A stretch of DNA of 64,000 nt, taken from contig CM065175.1 of the NCBI GenBank assembly GCA_033026295.1, forward strand, positions 20,718,837 through 20,782,836, in the 5' to 3' direction. The notes under the pieces are model-generated. The model was not told the DNA's origin and made no database searches. It worked only from the letters and a program-made list of their open reading frames with translations. A program made the position numbers and the translations under genes. Within the stretch, counting starts at the first letter, position 1. The number at the start of each line of letters is the position of its first letter. Source of the stretch: Channa striata. Taxonomy: Eukaryota; Chordata; Actinopteri; Anabantiformes; Channidae. Below, one piece after another: positions 36,059 to 50,555 of the stretch.

Positions 36059-37849
36059 CACATATTCACATATCCAGATGTGTGTACGTAGCAGTATTGT
36101 TATAGCTGTGTGTGTTTGTACTTTACTGGTAGCAGAGTGTTAAATTGTTAAAAATATATTTGCAAAAACTGATTTAAGTGCACAGCTGCATCTGGTTTGC
36201 AGTTATATCTTTAAGTGCCTGTGGACGTATTTGCAGCATGGCTAAGGCTTTGTGACGTCTCCTGATATACTCTCAAAACATACATAACCAAAATTTAGTC
36301 TCCATTTGAATTTGTATTTGAACCTCTTCACAGTCAGCTAAACATGTGACTTTACACACTGAGCAGCATATGTAATGTTCTCTGTGTTCAGCTGCGCAAA
36401 AACAGGCCACAATAAATCTGCTGATCTACACCCCAAAGGTTTGAACGTCAGATCGCTGTTCATGTGCCTTGTGACTAATAAACATACTTGGTCTGGCCCT
36501 GCCCAATCTCTGCTTGTCCTCTTTCGGTTTGAGTGTGCGTGGTTGCACAGACTGCAAAGACTAATGAGACTGTGCATTTCAGCAACTGAGTTTCATTTGC
36601 TATAATAAAAAAGATTTTTTATTTAACTTTTTCTTGTAGCTTTAGCAAACTGCTCCTTCAAGAGAACGTTTCTTTGATTATGATCTTCATGATAAAAACT
36701 TACATCTGTTAAATGTACTTTTCATATTATAGTTTTCAAGTTGTTTTGCTTGTCACTTCCTGATTATCCAGCCCACGCAATTTGTTCCACACATGTGCAA
36801 CGAATGTGTGTTGAAGGCAGCAGGACAGTGCTACAGAAGAGGTTTGGGAGTCATCGAAAAGGATCCAATCTGTGGAAACCATTTATCAAGACGTCCCGCT
36901 CCAGAGTGCTGGACAGATTGATCAAACAACCGCTTCATAACATTCCTATTGTCCCAACTGCACCGGCTCCCCTCTGTAAAACTAATATCCAGTGTAATAA
37001 TTCATATTTTAAGAAACAGAAGACTGAACACGCTTTCCCCTGGTTTCCAGTTGCCACTTTCAGGATTCATTAAGACGAGGTGAAATTAGCAGTAGCCTAT
37101 GGTGATTTGCACTACAGACATGCTGAACTACTGTGTGTTCATTTTTGTTGGCAAGCTTTCACGGCCTCAAAACAGAATGTGCATACGGTCTCCACATGAG
37201 CAGCACAGACGGAAAACATCTGCTGCAGGTCTTTCTTTGCTTGTTTCAAACGACTTCTCTTTAGTGTCGCTCCTCATATTTGACTGTTGTAAAAACAGAT
37301 GGTAAAACACAAGATCAGGAAATGACAAATGCAATTACTGGATCAGCTACACAGTGCGCAATTTCGTCCGACCACAAAAGCATGTAAATCTTCAGACGCG
37401 TCCAGATAATGTGTCCAGCACTTGAGTTGATTGGTGTCACATGCTGCCGTGATCTCACACTGGTGCCGTGTGACTCTGAAATCAAAGCTCCTGTTGCTTT
37501 GTACCAATGACGTCTCTTCCATACCTAGAGTTCAGACAATCAAACCAAGTGACAAACCACTCGTCTGCTTATTCTGCCCACATTAAAGAAACCAACCTAA
37601 TTCGACAAAGGACAGAACTGTAGATGTGACTGTAAAGTGTGTGCCAGCGGGAGCAAACACTGGCTGTGGCCTACAGCAATGTGCTCCCGGATCCGAACGC
37701 TGATCAAATATAAGTCGGTTTACAAGTTGTAAGTCAATAAATACTCAGCAAAGTTGGACTTAAACCAACACTTCAACAGTCTGAGTCAAACAGTTAATCT
37801 TTTTCTGATCAGATGATACTATCCTCTGAACTACTGTTTGTTCAGGGGT

Positions 37850-37915
37850 GGATCTAGAAAAGTTTCCCTGGGGCGGCCAGACTGGGGCACGGACTCAAAA
37901 CAAGGTGGTACATTT
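37850..37915. mobile_element. Possible terminal fragment of a DNA transposon
   Basis: The words CAGGGGTGGATCTAGAAAAG (37853-37872) and, shortly after, TGGGGCGGCCAGACTGGGGC resemble the ends of common fish repeats that begin CAGGGGxGGATCTAGAAA. Only this one end is recognisable, no matching inverted terminus was found, and the assignment rests on pattern memory. Confidence 0.3.
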
Positions 37916-40900
37916 GGAACAGTTTTTTAAAAGCTATTAAAATCATATTGATTTAACAAATTATATTAACAATGTGTTTGTTAAGTTTCAAACTTATGTA
38001 ATTCAATTTACAAAGTGTCTTAAATTGTCTGGCAATAATAGAAAGTCTACGAACGTATCTATTAAATTTACCAACGTATCATTAGTTTGTTGTAGTTATA
38101 TTGTTTAAATACTTCAAGGGACTAAACTGTCCAACTTTTTAGTCTATAAAAGTAAACTCAAAGTTGACCTTTTTAAGTTTAAAAATTATACTAGTAGTAT
38201 TGCTAAGTATATGCTACTTTTTTTTTAGGCTAAGGCTAAGCTAAACATACCTGCAATTTTCTGTACGTTTGTCAAGTTCAAGTGTAGCTCAAATATACTA
38301 TAATCTTTTAAGTATATTTTTATACTTGTCATTACAGGCCATGTATACTTGTGCAATATGTTCTTTTTTACACAAAACCTAAACTGAAGCTTTACTCAGC
38401 TTTTTTTATTTTCAAAGAAGTATACTTAAAATACTTTTTTGGTTATGTGATTTTCTGAGCGTTTGACACCCAGGTGGCCTGTTCTACTCTGCCTCCTAGT
38501 TCCCGTTCCAACCTTGAAATAGTTTTTGGAAAAATCCATTTTCTTTTCTCAGGTCTCTGTAATGAAAAGCCGTGTAGCTGGACCCAGCAGTCTGTTAGCT
38601 GAGCTTAGCAGCAACTTTTTTTCACCTCATTTTTCAAATTCCAAAAATCAGAATCAGCACAGATGCAAAAAACTCAGAAACATTTGATCTTACATCCTGT
38701 TGCTGGTGTCTCACATTAAACAGACATTTTCTTTGTCACCAACACCTACGCTTCATTGTGTGCCAGTGAATCTTATCAGGAATTATTCCTAAAGCTTCGA
38801 GTATTAAATCAGGGCATAACCCCTCTTACATGTGACCATCTGTAAGACGTTGATGTGTAAGCGCAGATTGTTCCCAGCTGCTCCGTGTCTCTCTGTGACC
38901 TTGTCCTCTGCTGTGAGAGATTGAAACACCTCTGCTTCTCGTCTCTTTTAGAAATGACACACCGGGACATTCTGTAATCACTCTTAAATGTGTTTGCATT
39001 TGATGTGTTGCAGAAGCTTGCATACTTTGCCTACACATGGCTTTGTCCGGTGTTGAGAAACACTTTGCTGTTGTGTAAGTCTCTGGAGGAAGATGCTGAG
39101 AAGAGCCAGGCCAGCTGATGGTGGATTAATGCTCAGCGAGAAAGTTTGCTCGCAAACGTCATTCCAACTTTTTGTCCTTTCAGATGGATTAATGAGATAT
39201 TCCATCCTCTATCGAACACCTCTAACTTACCTGTTGTCCTTTGATTGCGATCTTAATGCATCAGTCAGGAGCGGGAAATCCATGGATGAGTGTGTTGTTT
39301 TCAAACTGCCGCTAACACTGAACATCTGGCCCAGTGGGAGGAGGCTGAGTGTGTGTTTCAAATGTGCCTCATTTATTCAGGTATTTGAAAAGACGCCATT
39401 GTAGCTGAAATTGATACTTGTTTAATTCAGTCTCTAATTTACCACAAAACTGTCTGATTATTTTCACAATAAAAGCCCTCTTATTTCTTCCTGCTATGTG
39501 CCCTTAATTCAAACGCTAACACCGGCAACTGAGAAGAACTGTAGGCGAAATGATTTAATACACGCTGAATTCTGAGGCCAAGTATTTTCAGGATGCCAAA
39601 TCACAGACAGGTGGCATTGCATTCATTTGTCACCAAGAAACATTTGCTGCACTAAACCAAGAGGAAAGACACAGAGGAAAGCATTTACAGAATGAACAGA
39701 ATACATGATATATGTAATGTAATGAAAATCTGGGAAACTGTAAATAATTATACAGCCAAAAACATGCCAAGAGACACTGAGACTTTGGCTTTTGTCTTTC
39801 CTCCCTAATTCAAATTCAATCACTGTTGCTTTTATCACAATGCTGAGTAACTTGGAAGTTAATGACCTTGTTGTGATGTAGATAACTTTAACTCACAATT
39901 TCTTGCCTTTGACACTTGATTAGTTTTACCTGCGTAAAAGAAACACGGCATTGATTCCACTTCTGAAAATTCCACTCCTCATGAAGCATGTTGCAGACTA
40001 ATTAATTCAGTGAATAATTTGGCTGTTGCTGCCACCTGCGTGTAAACTGGTACTGAACTACTTAAAAGCATTAGCTGAGTTTTCTTTCACCCACATGCAC
40101 GTCCTGAGCAGAGTAACGAAGGCCGTTTGTCTGGTCAGTGTTGCTGTTAGAGTTTTCTGTTGCCCATATGATTCATTCCATCACATTTTTAATAACTCAT
40201 TCACCTTATAGCTGTAACATTGCACATTGTAGTCAAACATTTGCTTGAATTTTTTGAGCCTGAAATCACATGCAATATGAAAATACAAATAACATGGAAA
40301 TCATGCAATGAGCTGTGAATCTGTGTGTTTTATCTGAATGACAGATGTTAAGATGTAACAGGTCTCAGCCTCTGGGACCTTTTTGCGGAGAAAAATGTCA
40401 GTGCCTCATACAGTCTGACGTTTTTGTCCACTTTATTGTATCTGCTCTCCAAGCAAAAGCCTAGCACGAAGTGAAATCCCAAATACACTCTCACGCCAAT
40501 CCCACCCTGATCAATTGTGGGTAGAAGCAGTGTCAGCCTGGGAAAGAGCGTCCGTCCATCGGTGGTTATTACGACTCTCTGCAGCTGTCCCCACTCAGCG
40601 CAGTCAGCGGAGGAAAAACTGCAGGAGCTGCTGTGGAAAAAGCTGAAGAAAGCTCAGCTGTTTGTCTGCAGCTCTCCATTCCCAGTGATGTTTGGGCTCG
40701 CACTGCATTCTTTCTCAGACACGAGACATAAACGATAGAGACACACTGTTAAATCAGATACTGTACTTTCCTGGAAGTGCAAAGTGATGACATGAACACT
40801 ATATTAGGACAGTAACGCCTCACTTTGAAACCATTTCCAGTAAACGCAGCCAATAAATGTTTGGATAATTCAAAACCAGCCTTTTCAAAGTATATGCTTC

Positions 40901-41928
40901 TTTTTACCACATGCATTAGCAGATGTAGATTTTGCTTGTTATTTGTCGCTTATTTACCGTTTGTCTTTGTTCAAATATTAGTCTGATCTGATAGTCACTG
41001 TGATTGTAAATTTGAATTGGATGTCATTTCATAAGCTTGATCGTTTCGCTTTCATGCAGATGTGAAGTACCTTGAATTGTTGTGCTCCAAATAAAATTAA
41101 CTTTTTTTATATATCAAATGTTTTGTCATGATAATGAGTTTTTCCTCCTGCTGCGTGTAGCGTAAAGCATGTCAACGGCTTTAAATCTGTCCACCAAACA
41201 GCAGACTTCACTTTGACTTTGTCGTGGTACGTACAGATACAGACAGCTGTTGACCAGAACACAGAGGAGCTTTCATTCTTAAAAAGTAGGTCTACTTTTG
41301 CCTCAGGCTTTGTAATTTGACTTTTATTCACAGCTCTCAGTGGATAAATGCAGCTCCTTTCATTTCACCAGGCATAGGCCTGCTGCACACACTCACCACT
41401 TACCTGGGGCCTTGTCATGTTACTGCCCCCCCTCCCCTGTTAACTAGACAATTATGGCGTGACGGTAACATGGAGCAATGAGTTCTGGCATCAGTCGTGT
41501 GGGCGTTCAAACGCTGAATTATTTGCAGAAATCAAGTAATTTCACTTGACACATGGGAATGTGGAAAATAAAACCCACCAACCTTGTGTTAGGAAACCAC
41601 AAGGCTGTGTCCTTATCAGGGTGCCAGTAAAGACGGCAGACTGACCAAAATGTTGAATAAATTCTGACTCTCACATCCTCCCCTTCTTCTCCTCTAGTGC
41701 CTCCCACTTCTTCATCCTCTGTCTGTTGGTGGTAAATAGCCTTCAGATTCCGTCTCACTTCCCCTTCAAAAGGCAGCCTTGGTGTGGGCGGTGAGACACG
41801 TCTCTTTCTTTTTGTGTGGGCTGTAAATATTTTCTTCAATCAAAGGGTCCGAACTTCAGAGCTGGGTCTAATCTCTGCAAGTGTGTCACCAAGACGCACA
41901 TCAAAGTACAGCATGAAACTATGATGAG

Positions 41929-41930
<2 letters not shown>

Positions 41931-41965
<35 letters not shown>

Positions 41966-41973
41966 TGTGTGTG
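41931..41973. repeat. (GT)n microsatellite
   Basis: (GT)15 at 41931-41960, then a GGG interruption and six further GT units. Confidence 0.95.
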
Positions 41974-44634
41974 CACATCTCTTCCAGACAGTGCAGACTG
42001 AATTTACGATTTAATTTTCACATTCCACAGATCAACAAATTAAATGAAATGACAAATAAAAATCATATAAAATCATGCACTTTACAGGATGTAAACACAC
42101 ATTTTGCTGCTCACGCATAAAAAAATAAACATCATGAAATATTACCAAAACATCAGTAGTTAAAAAAAGCTATTTTAAAGGGATCTTGTCAATCCTATTA
42201 TTAATTTTTGTATCAATTTACGCTCTTTGACTAAGAACAACGGTTCCTCCAGTGCTTTTAAGAGAAGCAGGAAGTTTAATGGATGCGAGATCCAAGCAAC
42301 ATCATCAGTAAGATGCACAGGTATGAAATAACAAGGCAAGTGCTGATTTATGAAAAAAAACTTTGTATCATTGATTAAGATAAAACTTATATCTGATCCT
42401 CTTATTAAAGCCTTGAACTTTTTTTACGTTATTTCAGGTCAGTCTCTTGTCCTTTCTTTGGACCTTTATTTTTAGCAGTTGGATCACAAGAAATTGTTTT
42501 GCACTGACATCTGCGCCACACATTCTTTGATTTTGCGGAATGAGCGGATGAAAACAAGGGAAATGTCAGACCAGGAATGAACAATCTGCCAGCAACGGTG
42601 ATGAAGTTTTTTTGACATGCTGCTTCTGTTTCCCTCGGAGGCATCACTCTTCCCACAGAAAGCCGAGCAGAGCTGCAGGGAGTCATTACAGGTTTCCCAG
42701 GGCGATGCTTGACTGACTGCTCAGGTTTGTTCTGCCTCCGTCAGGGCGAGGCGGGTGCACGGTGGTTCCTATAGTCGGCAGTGGGTGACAAACATTCATA
42801 TAGGGCGTAATTCTTGTGGGTTGTGTCTTCAACCCCAATGAGACGTGGGTGGGGTGCCTCTTACTGTAACCGAACCAGGATTTCCCAAGTGGTGCCAGGG
42901 ACCCATGGGGAAGAAACGAGTTGGGACCAGACGCTGGCTACACGATGGCCTAGGAATTGAATTCCATAGCGGTTTGGTTTGGAATTGGTCCCATCCTGAC
43001 TGCTGGTTCGCTTTACAGTTCCATATATTTGCGTGAAGTAGCAGGAAACGGGACTGTAGTCTCCAGAGGACTGTTGTCAGCACAGATTATGTCCATACGT
43101 CCATGTTTGGAGGCGCACGTGTCTCCTACCTGAATGTGCTGGGTTTTTCAGGGTTTGGTCAGTTGAGGATCGGTCAGTGATGGTTCACACTGTCTATTGT
43201 CTGCGGCTGTTTCATCTGAAGATGTAATGAAATGTAATGTTTCCCATCAGTCATCTATCTTTATGATCTAATTACCTCCACAGTCGCGTTGCAACAGGCC
43301 GTGTCACAAGTGTTGAGCTATTCATAAAAAAATCACACTGATCACGTTTTGACAGTAACAGACGACAGCGGGAATTCCTGCACACACAGGGTGTGCACTT
43401 TGGCTCTGTTTGGAGCTTGAAAATTAGGACCTCTGCCTTTCGCAAACTCTTTTTTAACAGCAAGCATGGCTGGAATTCCCGACAGGCTATCATTTCCCCT
43501 GAGAAAATGAATGCATTCGAAAAATGTGGCAGCAAAGCTGTGGCATTAAGTGACACAGAGGAGCCTGCGTGAAATGCGCTGAAATAACACGGATAAAGGA
43601 ATAGTTTCAGAAGCCTGAATATTACACTGATAGCATCTCTTCCTGTGATAATTGAATTCAGGGGCTTTTTCAACTGTGGGAACACTTTAACCGCTGCGCT
43701 GCCCTTTTTACTGCGGCTGATTTAGCCGTGATTAGTTTTGTATTGTTATTGTTTTATCTGAAATTATTATAGTCCCAAACACCCAGTGAGTAATGCGTGG
43801 ACCAAACCATGATTGGATGTCGGAAGGTCGACACAGATCAAGCAGAAATGTGGACTTTATGCCACATTATAGTGTTGTGCAAACGAAAAGGAACGACTGA
43901 AAGTCATTGCTCTGCTTTTTTTTCCTTGGGAATTGTGATGTAATTTGGGCTCAACTTAATGTCAGTATAATACAATTACCAAATTAATCCCATGTATGGA
44001 AAATAAGAGCATCTCATTAGCAGTAAACCTCAGTATTCCTCAGAAACACAGCTAACACACAGTTCCACAGCTAAAGGAAGTGAAAACTTGATTGATTCAT
44101 GGTTATTCTTATTAACTTAAGCTTAAGTTTAGTTACTGAAACTTTGTATTAAAAAGTGATTCATGAAACCAAGTTTTGAAGTCGTGGGACCGCTTGCATT
44201 GACTTCACAGGCCACCAGGGGGCCACAGACCACAGGTTGTAAAACCACGGTCTTCATAATTAGATTAAAGTGGGAGCTGAATCAATTTATGATGCATAAA
44301 AACCGTTTTAAACTAAATCATCATCAATCACTCCTGCTTCTGTCGTATTCACTACATCTGCTGGATCCTCATTGTCGCTCCACCGCGTCGCAGCAGGTTA
44401 CCTACTGAACCATACTTACATGCTGACAACTGGTATCGCCCAATTAAATCATTTTCATATATTTGATTACAAACACAATCAACTGTTAAGTATTTAAAAT
44501 ATATAAGAAAATGAACAAGACATTTTGCCTATTAAAGTTTCTCAGTAAACTCATCGTCTGCAGTTTTTGTGTCAGTTGACCATCCAACCGACGTGGAAAA
44601 AACACACTCTTTCTCCCTCTGCTTCACTGTAGTA

Positions 44635-44773
44635 GTCCCTGCGCTCTGCTACATCTCTGCTTCATCCTCTGGTACCGCTTTTCCAGCAGCTCCTTGTGAG
44701 CCTTGCTGTTGTTCTTTTTTGTGCATGTGAATTTCCCATTGGGATGAATAAAGTATCTGTCTATCTATCTACC
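44635..44773 (+). mobile_element. 3' end of an L2/Maui-type LINE
   Basis: The last part reads GTGAATTTCCCATTGGGATG, then AATAAAGTATCTGTCTATCTATCT. This is the familiar fish LINE terminus: a CCCA/TGGG hairpin, AATAAAGTATCT and a CTAT microsatellite tail. About 100 bp upstream (from around 44635) is probably 3'UTR of the same element. The copy is severely 5'-truncated and has no coding part. It shares its terminus type with 7830-7869. Confidence 0.7.
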
Positions 44774-44799
44774 AGAGCAGATTTGATCTGATCTGTTGC

Positions 44800-45115
44800 T
44801 GTATTGTGAACAGACCTCTCAGATGATCTGGAACACGTTGGATTACTGCCCCCCGGACAAAACCAAACATTTGGCTAATAAGCACCACTTATGTGGAACG
44901 CATCAGTTAGAAAACTTAGGGTCAGCTCCACCCCGAGCTCCTTCAAGTCGGGGCTGAAATCCTGTCTTTTAGCAGAGTCAGTTTTTATATTTTCCTACTT
45001 GTTATTTGTTTTTATTGTATTGTAATATTTTAAAATCCTTTGTTATTCATATGGCCTTATTTCATATTTAGCCCTGATATCTTTTATAACTAGTTTTGTC
45101 TTATTGTTAGAAATT
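44800..45115 (+). repeat. Possible old dispersed repeat
   Basis: The order GATCTGGAACACG, then CTCCTTCAAGTCGGGGCTGA, AATCCTGTCTTTTAGCAGAG and a long T-rich tract follows a layout seen in many teleost interspersed repeats: a conserved 'ctgGAACac...AAAxxCTxxxTTTxxxAGAG' block and a T-rich 3' part. The assignment is by layout only and the borders are approximate. Confidence 0.25.
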
Positions 45116-48100
45116 AACCTGCTTTTCCCTCCCTACAGAATCTAAAGGCAGCAAACTGAAACGTTCGGTTCCTCTCCATAAAGTCATAACGCGGCTCACA
45201 TTTTGACTGCAACAGTAACTTGTCTTCTCTGTGGAAACGCTTTGCACCGGAGCGCAGATTAGATTCTTACCCCAGTGTTCTGCTTGAAAATGAATACCTG
45301 TAGAAGGGCCTGACTGTTATTTATTAGGCTCCAGCCAATCCTACTCCTACGTCTAGATACTCGCCACCTCAGCAAAAGGTTAAGAGCTTTTTATTCCAAA
45401 CACCTGGTTTCATCAGGAGCAGCAGCAGGGATTCAGACAGCAGGCAGACACAAGCGGGAGAGATTAATGTCCAGGGAGGGTGGTGAAGGTTCAGTTACAG
45501 GCAGAGGAGACAAAGTAGAACGGAGAAGACACGTGTGTGAGGAACCAGCAAACTCCACAGATCAGCTGGGTTTGGTTTTCTACATTTAGTTCTGTTTGCT
45601 ATGTGTAATATGCTTTTTTTAATCTGCTTATTTCCTTCTTTCAGTTCTGTTTATTTTCATGGAGCTAATAGAGTTCTGGCTATTTAATACACATTTTTCA
45701 CCTCTGACAAGGTGTCAGCTGTGTTTATGCTCCAATATGTTTTAAAAGTGGCATAACAACCTGTTGAGGCTTCAAGCTGTGTTTATTGTTCCCTCTGCAC
45801 GCTGCAGCGTCTCCCCTGTGCTCGCACACATTCACGCTCAAATCGCCCGGTTGCTTCCAGTGAATATTTTGTGAGCCTGTAATAGTTTATTTTCCCTTCT
45901 GCTTCGTCCCGGGGTGAACTCAGCAGTAAAGCTCTCCAGATTGCATGCCTGGCCCCTCTGAACCTCGAAGGTAAACATTACCCCCTATACTGTCCAACAA
46001 AACGCCGCCGCTGATGCTATTTCTGGACACTGGAAATGATGCGATGGTGAGTCAACCTGGATAAAGAATGCTGCAGCTACATGCAGATGTTGACCGAGAA
46101 CGCAGCATTGATTGAAAATTTGGGAACCCATGTGTAAAACATTTACAAGCTCAAATCAAATGGGATCTAACATAACTCTCCACGTGCTACATTAAATGAC
46201 ATTTCTAACGTTCCTTATGGAGACTTGATCAGAGGAAACTGTTTGGTTTGGAATTCACACAGAGGAATGTTCAGTTTAGTCATTATCATTGGACGTTGGA
46301 AGCACATTTTATTTAATATCCGGTTGAAACACTGGCCACCTCCTCATGTTAAGGTTAATGCTGCGGCTCCTCAGATTGGAACCAGAAGACGTGAGGTCTC
46401 AAAGTGATGGCAGGATCCGACCTGCTGTTATAGAGGTGAATAATCTACAGTAGGTTGCTTGTCTTGTAGTCAGACACCACAGCTGCAGTCCCGGAATTTC
46501 ATTCTCCGAGAGGAAACGTTTATTACGTTTCAATCAAAGATGAAAAAATGATTTTCTTGGAGTGAGTGTGGATGGGGTGAGATCCAGTATAAACCAGCAT
46601 ATAAAGATGAAAAACATCATCATGGCAACCACACAATTGTCACAAATCTCGTATTATAATCAGCGCAATTAAAAAGATTTAACATCCGGACGACTATCTT
46701 GATCATTTTTCAAGGCTCACCAGCTTTTTTCGAACTGCAAACATCCAGTAGTGCTTAAAAGAACCAGTAAAGAGCCCGGCTTTCACCCGGGGGCAAAGCA
46801 TTGTGGCACCTTCCCAAACTGCTGGTCACCCATTTAGTGCGTGATAAGCATCACACTGTGCTGAGGCTACATCAGCTCTGGGGGCTCGGTCAGGAAACTG
46901 ATTTATGAAACCTTGCCCGTCTCTTTTCTCCCGAGCATGAAGCCTCAGTGTAAACACCCTGACACTGCACAAGCTGATTACAAGTGAGGCAGATGGTTTC
47001 CACACTGAGGGAGTCGTGTTTTTGCATTCCTCTGTCACGGGAGAGGTGAGAAATGTAAGGCAACGTGAGCGCACACACATACATGCACATAGAGCGAATT
47101 CACCAGAATTCACAAGTGTGATCCCATGTTTCATGGACCTTCATAAGTAAACCCGCTTTCTCCGACCTCTGAGTGCTTGAAACCAATTCTGATTTATGAA
47201 CCCGGTAACCCCGCAGCTTGAACGCCGCTTACAGTACGAGGGTACTTTGATACGGGTTGACTGTGCACGAAAAGATGAGGTTTGTCCCGTGCATGTCGGC
47301 TCTTGCTCCAGCCCCTCGTGAGCCGGAATAAATCATTAAGCACTTTAGCTGCTAACACGAAAGGTGTCAGCGCACGCACCGAAGATTAAGATAAGATGTT
47401 GACAGACATATTGGGGAGCTTCTGTGCTCTGGCAGGAAGCCAGTGTCCTGCAAGCAAACAAATTTCCAGCTGTTCTTTGATTTCTGTTCGCAGAAGAGCC
47501 GGTCACGCTTGTGTGCATTCTAAGGATGTTTTCTGGGAACCGAGCGTGAAGGACACGTGCTTTCCCCAAACCCTCGGGTCGCCAAAAACAGAACTTGTGA
47601 CAAACTTGTTCTGGCACAATTACAAGCTGTTCATTCCCTTTTTGACACCGTTTTGCTCTGCCCACTGTGCCGTGGTGTCAAAGTGCTTGTTTCTCGATGA
47701 AAAGTCGCTCAGCGTGCGATCGCGTCTGTGTCTGCGTGTGCTGACTGTAACTGCAGGGGCTTGTTCCGGTAAAGAGGTAGACGACCAGCAGGCCACAGCC
47801 ATTACCACAGTCCAGATGGATGCCTCTCACCCCAAACTGTTGATCTAGTCAACCATGAGTCAACAGTTCCAAGCAGAGGGGGGACAGCAGGGTGGAGGGA
47901 TGAAGGAAAGGAAGTGCAACAGTGCTGAATGATTACATGGGGCTTAGGCTTCTGAGTGGGGGGGCAAACAGGAAGTGGATGCCTGAATGATTAATATAAA
48001 CTAGTGTGTGTGGGTGCACATGTGGAACTGGGAACATGGAACATAAAAACATGAAAATTTGGGTTTGTGATGTTTATGGCTGTTAATAAATAGTTCATTT

Positions 48101-50514
48101 TCATTTGCTCAGTCTATGTATGAGGTCTTCGCATCAGCTCAAATTGCACTCTGGGAGTTTTTGACAATTAAAGATGCCTTTTTTGTGGAACCAACATTTG
48201 CAGAGGCACCTCATCATCCAGCTTTCACATCTGCTGTCTCTCTCCCCTCTGTCTGCTGACCTGTTGGGTCCTGTCCTCAGACTGCGCTGTCATGTCAACC
48301 TGCACTCTTGACTTTCAGCAATGTTGACTTTCAACCTAGCTCAGCTCTGCTGTCACCAGCAGCAGCTGTGTGTGTGCAACTGTGTTATTATCTCGATTGC
48401 ACTCCTCCAGGCTCCACCTTAATGAAAGGGAGAAAAAGGAGGCAGCAGCTAATGGCTCTGCCTGCATTATTCAGACACAAACGTGCACCTAGTTTTTTTC
48501 ATGTGTTCAATTTTTTTCATTCTGCAAAGCTGGACACTGTTCACTGGACACCGCAGTGTGTCTGATGTTCATAATTATACTTACAAATTCATTGCAGCCC
48601 AGTCAGTGTGGGGCCCTTAATGATGGGAGAAGCATGGAGCAGGAGCGTTGACCTGTCATTGTGCCAGATTCTAAGTCATTATTCACAGGCTTATGAGAGC
48701 AGTTTGCTGTACAATGGCCGTCTCCGCTTCTCTGCTTGACTCTGCTTTCACTTCAACTTGTCATCAGCAACCATGAATACTTGCAAGGGTTTGTATTTTT
48801 AGATACGGACTCTGGGATAGTTCAAAGTCTATCATCACTGTGTGTGTGTATATACAAGGGTAGAAGTGGCTGCTTTTATAATGGTCGGGCATCTTTGGGG
48901 AAACATGTAGAACTTGTGGCTACAGGATGCACATTGTGGAGGCTCAGGCTTGAATGGGCAGGAGTTGGGTGGATTTGTTTGGCACCTGATGGGCAGGTTG
49001 TGTAGCAGCAGGGCATTACTGGTCGGGCGTCGGGACTCGCACAGTGAAAAAGAACAAAGATACTGTCAGTTTTCACTGCTGTCATTTTTTTCTGTGATGG
49101 CCTGTTTCTGACCTCCCTCATAAAAAAGTCACATCTTTTCCTTTTACAGGAAAAACAGGATTAAGCATTAAAAATCTGTTCATGCCATTAACTCTGCATT
49201 ATCATGAACTCATGATGTGCTTTTGGGCAAAGTGGGTCATTCTACTTTTTCTTTTTCAAATAAATTATCGAATGAGAGACACTCTTCTTCCGTATAATCA
49301 ATCCTTCAATTATTATTAGTTTAATGGCTGACGCAGTCTTTCAAAGCTGAAGACAAATGTAAAGCAATAGTTGTAGCTACTTTCCATGAAATATTGTATT
49401 TACATTTGTATAGCAGGAACTGGAATAATGGTGCAAATAATGATAATATTTACAGATGTTGCTTAGTTCTGATTGAGGCACACTGATGGATGACTGCTCT
49501 ACCTCCTGGTCCACAGTGATCCTGAAGTTCTGGGCAGCCTATTATATATATTATATTGTAGATATAAGTTGAAAAAAAATCTCTATTTTAAAAATTATAA
49601 AGCCAAAACTCACCAGTAGATCAGACAATTGCAAGCAGTTACAATTTTTGGATTTGCTGCATTTGTACAAATGTTTAGCAGATGTGTAAAAAATGTGTCA
49701 ACACCTAATTCATAATGCATTTTTTTGCGCTGTTCAGTTCAGTGGTTTAACATTCAGAAACAATTTTTCATGCATTCAAGTACGTCTTGTCAACAAATTA
49801 TTTTTGTATTACTCACAAAGACATAAGAGGGTTTCAAACTCATTTTTGAGTTGTGGACCAGAAACAGTTAAGTGTTTGAAACTGGCTGCAATTACAGTCT
49901 TGTAAGTTGGCCCAATATGTTTATGTGTAAACCAGATTGGCACTTCTGAAAAGGCCTGAGGCACCTCCACTTCAGTTTGGAGCCTCCACTGTCGACATGT
50001 GTGGTGCTTCACACAGGAGAGAGGGAATAAAAGAGTGATGGCTTTTAGAAAGTGAAGATGCAAAGTTTTGTGCAGAGCTGCGACTCAGATTACGGTTCCC
50101 GTCACCTCCTGAGTTGTTGACGTTAACATTACCAAAAATGTGCACGTCTATCGGGCTAATGATGAACTCCCTCTGCGAGCTGGGGTCACATGAAGCTAAT
50201 TCATTTAAGACACGAGGTGTCAAAGGCCCGTGAAGAAATGTGTTTTTCATGCTTGCCCGGTTCATACACTGTTACATTTGTCATCGTCTTTCTGTTTTTC
50301 TCCATCCGTCAAAGTGTTTGGAAAGTGTCTGTTTCGAAATGCTCGACCCAGCAACGAGGCTGTGCAGCACTGGAGGCCAAGTCAAGGGTGGTGACAGGGT
50401 TACACAAGGCTGGTTTGGGTCTGACAAGGGGAATATTCTGAATGTGGCAGCCAAAATACGACATTGTGACAATAAACAGCAGATCTTTTCCTTGTTGTCT
50501 TCTTACCCATCCAT

Positions 50515-50516
<2 letters not shown>

Positions 50517-50552
<36 letters not shown>
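50517..50552. repeat. (GT)18 microsatellite
   Basis: A perfect GT run of 36 nt. Confidence 0.96.

Positions 50553-50555
<3 letters not shown>

Larger units (their letters stand above)
36059..44630 (+). other. Intergenic, gene-poor
   Basis: I see no exon series, RNA gene or intact repeat here. The open frames up to 137 codons (for example 43272-43685, minus) lack any family resemblance. Smaller items are listed separately: a possible transposon end near 37855 and a GT microsatellite at 41931. The stretch 37900-38460 is markedly AT-rich. A 20-bp near-palindrome of A- and T-runs, AATAAAAAA (36604-36612) facing TTTTTTATT (36615-36623), is probably low-complexity sequence. Confidence 0.5.

Noticed and set aside
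41931..41973. Regularly repeated units (GT/CA runs here and at 50517, 55899 and 59536) considered as CRISPR-like arrays.
   Set aside because: They are simple dinucleotide microsatellites without spacers, in a eukaryotic genome.
42829..43083. GC-rich stretch with open frames on both strands.
   Set aside because: It might be a repeat, but no terminal inverted repeats, tails or coding motifs support any class.
43272..43685. 137-codon minus-strand open frame.
   Set aside because: No family resemblance, no introns or regulatory context; treated as chance.
47396..47848. 150-codon open frame on the plus strand in the gene-poor region.
   Set aside because: No domain, membrane segment, splice border or promoter; rich in Ser and Cys with no clear pattern, as expected of a chance frame.
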